From: an uncultured Eubacteriales bacterium
GTDB lineage: Bacteria; Bacillota; Clostridia; Peptostreptococcales; Anaerovoracaceae
Assembly (NCBI GenBank): GCA_900540145.1
Contig: UQEW01000015.1
Span: forward strand, 1-33,744
Reading direction: 5' to 3'
DNA length: 33,744 nt
A program made the position numbers and the translations under genes. The notes under the pieces were generated by a model, which saw only the letters and a list, made by a program, of their open reading frames with translations, searched no databases and was not told where the DNA came from. Shown here piece by piece: positions 16,008-23,559 of the stretch. Numbering within the stretch: position 1 is the stretch's first letter; each line of letters starts with the position of its first letter.

Positions 16008-16706
16008 TTAGAACTGGATTAAAGCAGGATTTACCTTAACTCCAGGTCCCATGGTGGACGTTACTGTAACGCTTCTCAGATACTGACCTTTAGCTGCTGC
16101 AGGCTTTGCCTTTACAACTGCTTCGAGCAGAGCGTTAAAGTTGTCTACCAGCTTTTCAGGTCCGAAGGATACTTTTCCTATCGGTGTATGGATAATGTTG
16201 GTCTTGTCAAGCCTGTATTCAACTTTACCTGCTTTGATCTCCTGAAGAGCTTTCTCAACATCCATAGTAACTGTACCTGATTTAGGGTTTGGCATGAGTC
16301 CCTTAGGACCGAGGATCTTACCGAGTCTACCTACAACTCCCATCATATCCGGAGTTGCAACTACTACGTCGAAATCGAACCAGTTTTCTGTCTGGATCTT
16401 CTGAGCCATTTCTTCAGCTCCTACGTAGTCAGCTCCGGCAGCTTCAGCTTCCTGTGCCTTAGGCCCTTTGGCGAATACCAGAACCTTCTTAGTCTTACCT
16501 GTTCCGTGAGGAAGAACGATAGCGCCTCTTACCTGCTGGTCAGCATGTCTTCCGTCAACGCCAAGCTTAATGTGTACTTCAACTGTTTCATCAAATTTTG
16601 CTTTTGAAGTCTCTGTAACTATCTTAAGAGATTCAGCGACTTCGTGTAATGCTGCTTTGTCGTAGCTTGCTACTGCAGCCTTGTAGTTTTTACCTCTCTT
16701 AGGCAT
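16008..16706 (-). CDS. rplA: 50S ribosomal protein L1
   Basis: A 232-residue L1, complete from MPKRGKNYKAAVASYDK to the C-terminal MGPGVKVNPALIQF. L1 forms the mobile stalk at the E site and helps release deacylated tRNA; in E. coli it also represses the L11 operon by binding the mRNA. It lies 48 bases after rplK, and that gap contains a short GGCCG/CGGCC hairpin (16732-16744). The downstream spacer holds the L10 leader, so expression of rplKA and rplJL can be set separately. Confidence 0.98.
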   Translation of the reverse strand: MPKRGKNYKAAVASYDKAALHEVAESLKIVTETSKAKFDETVEVHIKLGVDGRHADQQVRGAIVLPHGTGKTKKVLVFAKGPKAQEAEAAGADYVGAEEMAQKIQTENWFDFDVVVATPDMMGVVGRLGKILGPKGLMPNPKSGTVTMDVEKALQEIKAGKVEYRLDKTNIIHTPIGKVSFGPEKLVDNFNALLEAVVKAKPAAAKGQYLRSVTVTSTMGPGVKVNPALIQF

Positions 16707-16754
16707 TTTCTTACCTCCTTGTGGTATTAACGGCCGCTTCGGCCTCCCACCAAA

Positions 16755-17180
16755 TTAACCTTCAATAACTATACCCATACTTCTGGCAGTACCTTTGATC
16801 ATTTCGGTTGCTGCGTCTAAGTCTGCCGCATTCAGATCAGGCATCTTGATCTTTGCGATTTCTTCTGCCTGCGCTCTTGTCAGAGTAGCCACTTTCTTCT
16901 TATTAGGCTCTCCGGAAGCTGAGGTCAGACCTGCTGCCTTTTTCAGCAAAACTGCTGCCGGCGGCGTCTTGCAAACGAATGTAAAGGATCTGTCGGCATA
17001 AACCGTAATAACTACCGGAATTACCATTCCCGGCTGGTCCTGAGTTCTGGCGTTGAACTGTTTGCAGAAGTCCATGATGTTGACGCCTTTCTGACCAAGT
17101 GCTGGTCCTACAGGAGGTGCAGGAGTTGCATTGCCGGCTGCTATCTGAAGTTTTATATAGCCTTCAACCTTTTTAGCCAT
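16755..17180 (-). CDS. rplK: 50S ribosomal protein L11
   Basis: A 141-residue L11 with the proline-rich N-terminal domain (NATPAPPVGPALGQKGVNIM) and the C-terminal rRNA-binding domain. It covers the GTPase-associated centre of 23S rRNA and is needed for RelA-type stringent signalling in species that have it. The start ATG has GAAAGGAG upstream. It lies about 40 bases after nusG and is co-transcribed with rplA. Confidence 0.98.
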   Translation of the reverse strand: MAKKVEGYIKLQIAAGNATPAPPVGPALGQKGVNIMDFCKQFNARTQDQPGMVIPVVITVYADRSFTFVCKTPPAAVLLKKAAGLTSASGEPNKKKVATLTRAQAEEIAKIKMPDLNAADLDAATEMIKGTARSMGIVIEG

Positions 17181-17220
17181 TGTCTCTCTCCTTTCTTTAA
17201 AATTTTGCCAGAGCCGGGCT

Positions 17221-17796
17221 CTAGCCTATTTTATCCACCTGACTGAACTCAAGTTCAACAGGAGTGTCTCTTCCAAACATGGAAACCTTGACGCGCAGAA
17301 TCTGCTTTTCTTTGTTAATCTCTTCCACTACGCCCATAAAGCTCTCGAAAGGACCGCTGATAATCCGCACTGTTTCTCCGACTTCCACATCCAGATCGAT
17401 GTAAACCTTCTCGATACCCATTCTTGCCACTTCTTCATCAGTAAGCGGAATGGGTTCTGAACCATGACCCACAAAGCCTGTAACGCCTTGTGTATTTCTT
17501 ACCAAATACCATGATTCATTAGTAACGATCATCTTTATGATTACATAACCCGGAAACATTTTCTTGGTCTTTATCTTTCTTTGACCGTCTTTTATCTCAA
17601 CTCTGTCTTCGGTCGGTACAACAATGTCAATAATCAAATCCTGCATTCCGCGGTTTTCAACCATCTTTTCGATATTAACTTTTACTTTATTTTCGTGACC
17701 GGAATAAGTGTGAACTACATACCACTTAGCCTTGCCGTCACCTCTTAAGCCTTCGCCCTCCAGCGGGGATACGCCTTTGCTCTCAATATCAGACAT
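17221..17796 (-). CDS. nusG: Transcription elongation/termination factor NusG
   Basis: A 191-residue NusG. The NGN domain starts at about residue 24 (KWYVVHTYSGHENKVK) after an N-terminal extension of about 20 residues that looks disordered, and the C-terminal KOW domain (GETVRIISGPFESFMGVVEE) closes the protein. NusG binds the RNA polymerase clamp and modulates pausing; its KOW domain contacts Rho or ribosomal protein S10. A GAGAAGG motif precedes the ATG. It follows secE in the order usual for bacteria. Confidence 0.97.
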   Translation of the reverse strand: MSDIESKGVSPLEGEGLRGDGKAKWYVVHTYSGHENKVKVNIEKMVENRGMQDLIIDIVVPTEDRVEIKDGQRKIKTKKMFPGYVIIKMIVTNESWYLVRNTQGVTGFVGHGSEPIPLTDEEVARMGIEKVYIDLDVEVGETVRIISGPFESFMGVVEEINKEKQILRVKVSMFGRDTPVELEFSQVDKIG

Positions 17797-17885
17797 TTTT
17801 TGTACCTTCTCTTTTTAATATATTTTGAAGTAAATCGACTACCTGTTTAAGGTTTTCGGCTGTTACAACGCTGTTATAATGTATG

Positions 17886-18098
17886 CTATAACGTTACTCC
17901 CAAAATTTCTCTAAGAGCGACTAAAACACCTGTATCAACTAGCCAGAAGCCCAGCGCAAATACTGCGCATGTCATAACGACTACGGCTGTGTATGAAACC
18001 AGTTCCTTCTTAGTAGGCCACACAACCTTCTTCATTTCGGTTCTCACACCCTTAAAGTATTCGCCGAATGAAGCTCTTTTCTTTTTCTCCTTTGCCAT
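17886..18098 (-). CDS. secE: Preprotein translocase subunit SecE
   Basis: A 70-residue single-span SecE. The conserved amphipathic region FKGVRTEMKKVVWPTKKELV (about 15-34) precedes one transmembrane helix (about 36-58). SecE clamps the two halves of the SecY channel. It lies between rpmG and nusG, its standard place. In the spacer after its stop codon an inverted repeat GTTATA/TATAAC could form a weak hairpin. Confidence 0.96.
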   Translation of the reverse strand: MAKEKKKRASFGEYFKGVRTEMKKVVWPTKKELVSYTAVVVMTCAVFALGFWLVDTGVLVALREILGVTL

Positions 18099-18110
18099 AT
18101 TATTCTCTCC

Positions 18111-18260
18111 TTATTTAGTTTCTTTGTGAAGAGTATGCTTCTTGCAGAACTTGCAATATTTTTGCATTTCAATACGGTCAGGGTCGTTCTTTTTATTTTT
18201 CATCGTATTGTAGTTTCTCTGCTTGCACTCTGTACATGCCATAGTTACTTTAACTCTCAT
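18111..18260 (-). CDS. rpmG: 50S ribosomal protein L33, zinc-binding form
   Basis: A short gene of 49 codons beginning MRVKVTMACTECKQRNYNT and ending KYCKFCKKHTLHKETK. Two CxxC pairs (CTEC and CKFC) form the zinc ribbon of the Zn-type L33, which many bacteria replace with a Cys-free paralogue when zinc is scarce. A GGAGGG lies 8 bases before the ATG. It is the first gene of the rpmG-secE-nusG-rplKAJL transcript, about 75 bases downstream of a consensus promoter. Confidence 0.96.
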   Translation of the reverse strand: MRVKVTMACTECKQRNYNTMKNKKNDPDRIEMQKYCKFCKKHTLHKETK

Positions 18261-18339
18261 GTCGAATTCCCTCCATTTACTTCAAATTTCAAAGCTTTTC
18301 AAAAGCTCTAATGCTAAATAATCATAAAGTCACCTATTT

Positions 18340-18368
18340 ATTATAGAGCAGCCATTTGTCAATGTCAA
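18340..18368 (-). promoter_or_regulatory. Consensus promoter of rpmG-secE-nusG-rplKAJL
   Basis: On the minus strand a perfect TTGACA (18363-18368), a 17-base spacer and a perfect TATAAT (18340-18345) predict a start near 18333. A second TTGACA hexamer overlaps just downstream (18357-18362). This is the strongest promoter in the window by inspection, fitting a ribosomal-protein operon. Confidence 0.9.
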
Positions 18369-18373
18369 CCAAG

Positions 18374-18404
18374 TTTTTGCAATGCCGTTACAATTTTTGC
18401 AATG
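18374..18404 (-). repeat. Two phased CATTGCAAAAA elements upstream of the -35 box
   Basis: CATTGCAAAAA (minus strand) occurs at 18374-18384 and 18394-18404, exactly 20 bp apart, that is about two helical turns, with the nearer copy 6 bp from the -35 box. The phased A-tracts could bend DNA or act as an UP element for the RNA polymerase alpha subunit. The repeat is directly visible; the function is inferred. Confidence 0.5.
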
Positions 18405-18411
18405 TAAGCGC

Positions 18412-18485
18412 GTTGTCACAGTCTGCAATACAGCAACCTTTCGACTCTGTTGTCACAGTTTACAATACCATAACCTTTCGGCTCT
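18412..18485. repeat. Adjacent 37-bp direct repeat
   Basis: Two abutting copies (18412-18448 and 18449-18485) match at 31 of 37 positions, sharing GTTGTCACAGT at the start and AACCTTTCG near the end. Divergence of about one base in six suggests an old duplication, or one kept as paired binding sites. The repeat lies in a gene-free stretch (18369-18732) between the rpmG promoter and the oppA terminator. Confidence 0.75.
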
Positions 18486-18488
18486 ATG

Positions 18489-18582
18489 GATACTTTTTTT
18501 AGAAAAGTTGATACAAAGTATCAAAAAACCTCGAAAAAGTATGTTGCGGTAATACTTTTTTGCAAAAAATTGATACTTTGTA
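18489..18582. repeat. Nested, symmetric inverted repeats built on AAAGTATC
   Basis: A perfect 13-bp inverted repeat (TACAAAGTATCAA at 18512-18524, TTGATACTTTGTA at 18570-18582) encloses a perfect 9-bp one (AAAAAGTAT at 18534-18542, ATACTTTTT at 18552-18560). The two internal gaps are 9 bases each and the loop is 9 bases. A local palindrome TTGATAC-AAA-GTATCAA (18508-18524) and a further GATACTTT at 18489 add to the cluster. No gene is seen here. It could be an operator array, a folded RNA or a decayed miniature element. Confidence 0.6.
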
Positions 18583-18669
18583 CCATGCTTTCGCCATTTA
18601 GGTATCAATGCGTGCTCCTGCGCGCTCCGAAAATCCAGAGTACACCAAGTGAACCGGGTTGGCGAAAAG

Positions 18670-18729
18670 CCCAGACCCACAAAGCCCAGACCCACAAAGC
18701 CCAGACCCACAAAGTCCAGACCCACAAAA
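18670..18729. repeat. Four tandem copies of a 15-bp unit
   Basis: CCCAGACCCACAAAG is repeated four times without gaps (18670, 18685, 18700, 18715), the last copy with two changes. Because 15 is a multiple of three, the repeat creates open frames on both strands with Gly-Leu-Gly-Phe-Val-like repeats; these are not genes. It abuts the oppA terminator on its downstream side, so it lies outside the oppA transcript body. Confidence 0.85.
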
Positions 18730-18765
18730 GCACCGGCCCGCAGAGCATAATGCTCTGCGGGCCGG
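18728..18765 (-). terminator. Terminator downstream of oppA
   Basis: A perfect 15-bp GC-rich stem (CCGGCCCGCAGAGCA at 18733-18747 with TGCTCTGCGGGCCGG at 18751-18765) has a 3-base loop, and on the minus strand a TTTT follows after three bases. It lies 60 bases after the oppA stop. Confidence 0.75.
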
Positions 18766-18825
18766 CAAACAAATATACATGCTGAGCAGCACGATTACCA
18801 CACAACAAAACTACGCATCATTTTA

Positions 18826-20448
18826 TTATGATACCAGTTGAGCTTTATCAAAGGACCAATACCCCATTACAGTCGTATACACGCCTTCAACAACTGACTC
18901 ATCTATTACACGTGTAAGCGATGGGAACAGCACAGGAATGCATATCATTTCATCCCCTATAAGGAGCTGTTCTGCTGCTTTAAGAGCTTCATCTCTTTCT
19001 GTGCCTGAAGTCTGCTGAGCTTTTTTGATATACTCATCGAAATCCTTATTGGAAGGGTTCATGGTGGTATCGTTTGACTGAGTCTCATACGGCTGCCATC
19101 TCCACTGGGTATTGTTTATATCCGAATACGAAGTGAATATATCGAGCATAGTCATAGGGTCTGCATAATCTCCGCCCCACGAATTGATAGCCAAATCATA
19201 ATTACCCTCGAAAACAGTCTTTCTAAATGTGGTGAAATCTTCGTTTCTCAGAGTTACATTTATGTTCAGATTATCCTTCCACATTTCCTGTACAGCTTCT
19301 GCTATTTTCTGATTTTGTTCATCTACATTGTACAAAAGCTCTATCTCCGGGAATCCTTCGCCATTCGGATATCCAGCATCGGCAAGGAGTTGCTGTGCTT
19401 CTTCAACAAGAGCCTTGTTCGGATCTATTCCGTATTCTGGCAGTGGATTGCCGTCCTCATCCAGCTGTCTGAAAGATGTGCCATCAGACAATGTCAAGTT
19501 TGGAGGAACGATTCCTGTTGCTGGAATTTCTCCCCCTTTAGTTACCTGCTCTACTAAGGAAGTTCTGTCTATGGCAAGAGCCAGTGCTTTTCTGACATTA
19601 GGGTCGCTGGACTTAAGATTAGCTATTTCCTCGTTAGGAACAGCATCAAGGCACTGTATCCCGCCTGATTGATAGCCTTGAAAAGCAGTAGTCGCTTCTT
19701 TGATCATTACCGCTTTAACCTTGTCAAGCTTGACAGAATCAGCATTCCAATATTGGTCGTTCTTTGTCATAATAACGTGCAGGTCGCTCTGATATTCGTC
19801 AAGTTTAAAAGGTCCGTTAGAAATGCAAGTCTCAGGATCCTTTTCCCAGCCATCTCCTGCTTCTACAGCATCTTGTCTTATAGGGTTATATGCACAGAAT
19901 GCCGCTAAGTCAAGAAAATATGCTACAGGGAAATTGAGTTCCACTTTAAGAGTATAGTCGTCGACAGCTGTTATACCTATGTCATCCATACTTCCTGTTC
20001 CATCGTAAAACTCCTGCGCGCCTTTAATATAAGGCGTCATGATGAAGGCGTATGTAGCTGCAGTTGCAGGGTCGCACACCCTTTTCCACGCATATTCGAA
20101 GTCTTTTGCCGTTACCGGCTCTCCGTCGGACCACTTAGCATCCTTTCTCAAATGGAAGGTATATACTGTTTCGTCTTCCGAAAGCTCGTAACTTTCAGCT
20201 ACTCCGGGCACCAGTTCGCCGTTTTCATTCTCCCTCATAAGTCCTTCGAAAAGATTGTTGGAAATATGCATTCCCTCTACGTTAGCATTTTTTCCGGGAG
20301 CACATGTCTTAGGATTTGTCTTGATATTAACAACTACCTCTCCGCTGGTTGTGCCCTCGGAATCATCCTTTGAGCCGCCGCACCCTGATAGTACTGACAC
20401 AGCTACCATCATTACCGCAAGCAGCATACACAACAGTTTCTTTGACAT
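18826..20448 (-). CDS. oppA: OppA-type oligopeptide-binding lipoprotein (probable internal deletion)
   Basis: A 540-residue lipoprotein from the ATG at 20448, chosen because AAAGGAGG lies upstream; an ATG 8 codons earlier is upstream of that site. The signal peptide ends in the lipobox LSGC (Cys 23). Family features include GLMRENENGELVPGVAESYE and YTFHLRKDAKWSDGEPVTAKD. The usual strand between the lid and the VRKAL helix, containing a TYYYxFN-like motif, is missing: the text runs straight from NLKSSDPN into VRKALALAIDRTSL (near 19589-19610), an in-frame loss of perhaps 25-35 residues. It follows broken oppD and oppF copies, and no oppB or oppC is present here, so it may be orphaned or non-functional. 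Confidence 0.82.
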   Translation of the reverse strand: MSKKLLCMLLAVMMVAVSVLSGCGGSKDDSEGTTSGEVVVNIKTNPKTCAPGKNANVEGMHISNNLFEGLMRENENGELVPGVAESYELSEDETVYTFHLRKDAKWSDGEPVTAKDFEYAWKRVCDPATAATYAFIMTPYIKGAQEFYDGTGSMDDIGITAVDDYTLKVELNFPVAYFLDLAAFCAYNPIRQDAVEAGDGWEKDPETCISNGPFKLDEYQSDLHVIMTKNDQYWNADSVKLDKVKAVMIKEATTAFQGYQSGGIQCLDAVPNEEIANLKSSDPNVRKALALAIDRTSLVEQVTKGGEIPATGIVPPNLTLSDGTSFRQLDEDGNPLPEYGIDPNKALVEEAQQLLADAGYPNGEGFPEIELLYNVDEQNQKIAEAVQEMWKDNLNINVTLRNEDFTTFRKTVFEGNYDLAINSWGGDYADPMTMLDIFTSYSDINNTQWRWQPYETQSNDTTMNPSNKDFDEYIKKAQQTSGTERDEALKAAEQLLIGDEMICIPVLFPSLTRVIDESVVEGVYTTVMGYWSFDKAQLVS

Positions 20449-20521
20449 GCCTTGTTCCTCCTTTTTACTCATTTATTTTCAGAATCCATTTATTGGACTT
20501 CTGCCGTTGGAGTTAATGATT

Positions 20522-21190
20522 TTATTTAAGCAGATGGCACGCAGCAAAGTGTCCCGATGAAATTTCTTTCATTTCAGGAACTTCTTGTGCACATCGCTCA
20601 GTCGCAAACCTGCATCTTGTTCTAAATTCCGGTTCAGCAGCCAAGGCTCTTGCTATTCCTATCCTTTGCCGCTGGCCGCCACTGAACTAATGAGGATACC
20701 GGCTGGCATGGTCTTGATTCATTCCTACTGCTTCAAGAAGCTGGAGAATTTTTTCTTCCCTTTCTTTTCCCTTGAGTTTACCCTGTATGTCCAGCGGCTC
20801 TCCTACAATATCAAGTACTGTCATTCTGCCGTTAAGAGAGGCATATGGGTCTTGAAATATCATCTGCATTTTGCGTCGATATTCTCCAAGCTCTTTTTCA
20901 GGGAGTTCCGCTATGTCTTTGCCTTCATATAAGATTTTACCTGCAGTGGGCTGATAGAGCCTTATTATGGTTCTTCCTGTAGTTGATTTGCCGCACCCGC
21001 TTTCACCAACCAATCCAAAGGTTTCTCCTTTATTTATGAAAAAAGAAACATCGTCGACAGCTTTTATATAATCTGTCTTACGCTTTATAATTCCGCTGCT
21101 TTTTGTAAAGTACTTTTTTAGACCCTCTACTTGCAACAATCTTTCATCACTGTTATTTTTCAACTCTGACGCCCCCTTTCTGTTTTTCAT
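20522..21190 (-). pseudogene. oppF: oppF remnant: nonsense codon plus internal deletion
   Basis: The N-terminal part is a normal OppF ATPase with Walker A GLVGESGCGKSTTGRT and the Q-loop MIFQDPYASLNGRMTVLDIV. After AVGMNQDHASRYPH the frame meets TAG at 20687-20689, where the family has Glu (a GAG). Beyond it the same frame continues with the intact signature FSGGQRQRIGIARALAAEPE, then jumps at about 20621-20629 into the far C-terminal region FRTRCRFATERCAQEVPEM, losing Walker B, the D-loop and the H-loop (100 or more residues). The frame then stays open to TAA at 20522. The start may be the ATG at 21190 or a TTG at 21163 preceded by GGGGG. Without Walker B it cannot be an active ATPase even if the stop were suppressed. 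Confidence 0.9.
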
Positions 21191-21821
21191 ACTCTGCATT
21201 TTCAGGTGCATCAGGATGCATGAGCCAACACATGGTTCTATGATTATTGTCCTCTTCAAAATAAGGAGGCTGGAAATTTCTGCATATTTCCATGGCATAC
21301 TCACATCTGTCGAAGAACGGACAACCTGCCGGCGGATTCAGAAGATCAGGTGGAGTTCCCTTTATAGGTATAAGCCTTGTTTTTTCTCCTGAAGACACTT
21401 CAGGTATTGAGCTGAGCAGTCCCATGGTATAAGGATGCCTAGGCTTGTAAAAGATTTCATCAACCGTACCCTCTTCCATTATCAAACCGCCGTACATTAC
21501 TATTACTCTCTGGCATATATCAGCTACTACACCCAAATCATGAGTAATAAATATAATAGAAGTATTCATTTCTTCATTTTTTATTGCTGATATCTGCTCT
21601 AAAGTTTGTCTTAGAAATGTAGACGGATAATCTGAATCTGCAAATAATGATGATACTATTAGCTTAAATCCGCTCTTGCGCCAGTTCTCTAAATAAACGT
21701 TTTCCGCCACCTGGCACATCCCGTCCTTTCTGCGATAAAAAACTTCTGAAGCCAAGTCCAGATGGGCGTCCACTGACGGCCATTTTCTATGCAGTGACAC
21801 TGCTTTTTCCAGATTGTTCAT
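21153..21821 (-). pseudogene. Chimera of an M19 dipeptidase N-terminus and the C-terminal part of OppD
   Basis: A single open frame of 222 residues joins two unrelated families. Residues 1-84 resemble the start of membrane dipeptidase (peptidase M19): the zinc-binding HxD is at His 20/Asp 22 (SVDAHLDLASEVFYRR), followed by YLENWRKSGFKLIVSSLF. From about residue 85 the text is the C-terminal part of OppD: NTSIIFITHDLGVVADICQR with the H-loop His, then HPYTMGLLSSIPEV and the GTPPDLLNPPAGCPFFDRC peptide-transporter signature. Walker A, the ABC signature and Walker B are gone, and so are most dipeptidase catalytic residues. The junction is near 21569, where both parents plausibly carried a Glu-Glu-rich segment. 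A deletion between a dipeptidase gene and oppD explains it. GAGGGA precedes the ATG, so it may still be translated. Confidence 0.85.
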
Positions 21822-21944
21822 AAGCGTCCCTCACAATCTTTTTAAACATTACAATAAATTTTTTGTAAAAATTTTATCATAGTCATTATTTCCAATTCTG
21901 TAAGCTGCTTTACATCTTGCCTTCGTGTACAATTAAAACTTATC

Positions 21945-21984
21945 AAAAAAATAAAGCTCCAAGCCTTATTAACAAGACTTGGAG
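21945..21984 (-). terminator. Terminator after pepC
   Basis: CTCCAAG (21957-21963) pairs with CTTGGAG (21978-21984), and on the minus strand the stem is followed by a T-rich run (21945-21955). It lies about 45 bases after the pepC stop, separating pepC from the dipeptidase::oppD chimera. Confidence 0.8.
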
Positions 21985-22027
21985 TCATATGCCAAACACT
22001 AAGCTCTAATTTTTTGCACGCTCGCTT

Positions 22028-23371
22028 TTACCATTCCTTAGCCAAGCTTCCCATCGGATCCCATGGCTTTAGTTTTATCGGCTCTTCATCAATGATTGTA
22101 CGCTGCTGCTGTGTAAGATATTTTTTATTTACTACTATTTGATATGTATATTCATCAAACCAGCGGTCGCTCATAACATAATATCCCTCTTTTCCGGCAT
22201 CCTTGCCCCAGCTGTTTTCAACGCGCCAGCGAGTAGGTTTGCCATCCTCATCTAAGTTTACACCTGTAAGAACCATAGCATGAGTCATCAAGCTTTCACC
22301 ATAATCAAGACGCTGAGCTTTCGTCATCGGGAAGTCGGTTCCGAAAAGTGAGGCCGAATCATATACATTCAAATCCAGCAAACCTCCCACTCGTGAGCTG
22401 CTCTGTCCTACGTCACTTCCAAACCATACAGCCTTGCCGTCTTTCAGCTGGGCTATGGCAGCAAGTTTAAGTTCTTCCGCAGGAAGATTGAAATATTTCA
22501 CTTGACGGGCGCCTTTTACGTTACCTAAATATTGTACCGTATACATCTTATAATAAGGCTTATCTGCTGTAGGAGCGTTTATCAAGCTGATATAATCGTC
22601 CATATCAAGTCCTACATACTGCTTATAAAACTCCTGCGGCGTAATGTCGCTGATTCTTATAAATTTTTTATCTTTATCTCTTGTTTCATATGTAAATTTT
22701 TTTGGCGGAGTTCCCAAGCTTATACATAACATTCTGTATATGGTCTCCAGCATTTCTTCCTTTCTGGCTCGCAGAGCTTCAACCTTTTCTCCTTTGGCAT
22801 AAGCTTCCCTGAGCGCACATGCGAATTCTCTGAGTTTGCGGGTCAGATATCTATCCATTTCTGCAGTTTGTGATGAGGCCGCTGATTCCGGCATTGCATC
22901 TTTTGGCACTACACCGTATTTTTCTACCAGATTGGCAAACATATCCCATTGCCCTCCGTCGCATAAAGGGTCTGTGAGCAAATAACTTACCAGCCTTCCG
23001 TCTAAAGGTTCCTCCAAAGTTTCAATGATATTTTCTAAAAAATAATTGCTTTTTTCCAGTTTATCATAAAAAAGAGGATAGTTTTGACTCAGTTCCATGG
23101 TTTCGAGATTGAGTTTTTCCATAATTTCAAGACGCATAACATTTAGCGCCGCAAACATCCAACATCTTCCGGAGGCTTTCTGGTTAGTTATTTCTCCGGT
23201 CTCTATAGTAATGGAAAATTCGTGGCGAGTTTCTCTGAAAGCAGCAAAATTCTCCGCGGCAGCATTGATTCCGTTCTTAACAACAGAATTCATTGCAACT
23301 CTGTTTTTTATATCTGATTCAAAGCTCTTTTCGAATTTTTCTTCTGTTTCTCTTGTTATTTCTTTTTGCAT
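22028..23371 (-). CDS. pepC: Aminopeptidase C / bleomycin hydrolase (C1 family)
   Basis: A 447-residue cytoplasmic cysteine aminopeptidase of normal length with no signal peptide. The papain-like triad is visible: Cys 70 in NQKASGRCWMFAALN, His 364 in MTHAMVLTGVN and Asn 386 in RVENSWG. PepC forms a hexameric barrel that removes N-terminal residues from peptides taken up or made inside the cell. AGGAG lies about 9 bases before the ATG. It has its own promoter and terminator and lies next to the remains of a peptide-uptake locus, consistent with a former peptide-use neighbourhood. Confidence 0.95.
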   Translation of the reverse strand: MQKEITRETEEKFEKSFESDIKNRVAMNSVVKNGINAAAENFAAFRETRHEFSITIETGEITNQKASGRCWMFAALNVMRLEIMEKLNLETMELSQNYPLFYDKLEKSNYFLENIIETLEEPLDGRLVSYLLTDPLCDGGQWDMFANLVEKYGVVPKDAMPESAASSQTAEMDRYLTRKLREFACALREAYAKGEKVEALRARKEEMLETIYRMLCISLGTPPKKFTYETRDKDKKFIRISDITPQEFYKQYVGLDMDDYISLINAPTADKPYYKMYTVQYLGNVKGARQVKYFNLPAEELKLAAIAQLKDGKAVWFGSDVGQSSSRVGGLLDLNVYDSASLFGTDFPMTKAQRLDYGESLMTHAMVLTGVNLDEDGKPTRWRVENSWGKDAGKEGYYVMSDRWFDEYTYQIVVNKKYLTQQQRTIIDEEPIKLKPWDPMGSLAKEW

Positions 23372-23403
23372 TTATGGCATCTCCTCTCTTATGGGTTTAT
23401 ATT

Positions 23404-23432
23404 ACTATATACTATATATGTAAAGTTTGCAA
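23404..23432 (-). promoter_or_regulatory. Candidate pepC promoter
   Basis: TTGCAA (23427-23432), 17 bases and TATAGT (23404-23409) on the minus strand predict a start near 23397, 26 bases upstream of the pepC ATG. Confidence 0.55.
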
Positions 23433-23471
23433 TAAATCTGTTTTCATGCTGTGCAGTTTTAAAAATGTTGA

Positions 23472-23512
23472 AAAGAACGTCCCGGCAATTTAGTGCTTTT
23501 GAGACGTTCTTT
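23472..23512 (-). terminator. Terminator of the feo locus
   Basis: A perfect 10-bp inverted repeat (AAAGAACGTC at 23472-23481, GACGTTCTTT at 23503-23512) encloses a 21-base loop and is followed on the minus strand by TTTT and a T-rich stretch. It ends the feoB transcript upstream of pepC. Confidence 0.75.
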
Positions 23513-23559
23513 AAATGAAATTTTTATTATTTTAATCGGAATATAATCAATCTTAAGTT

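Noticed and set aside
18670..18729. CRISPR-like repeat array
   Set aside because: The four 15-bp units abut one another with no spacers.
18261..18732. A tRNA gene near rpmG, as seen in some Firmicutes
   Set aside because: No cloverleaf with T-loop GTTCRA and matching acceptor stem could be found on either strand; the stretch holds only the promoter and repeats.
18453..18841. Several open frames on both strands with Gly-Leu-Gly-Phe-Val or Pro-Asp-Pro-Gln-Ser repeats
   Set aside because: They are produced by the 15-bp tandem repeat at 18670-18729 and the neighbouring terminator; none has a ribosome binding site or family resemblance.
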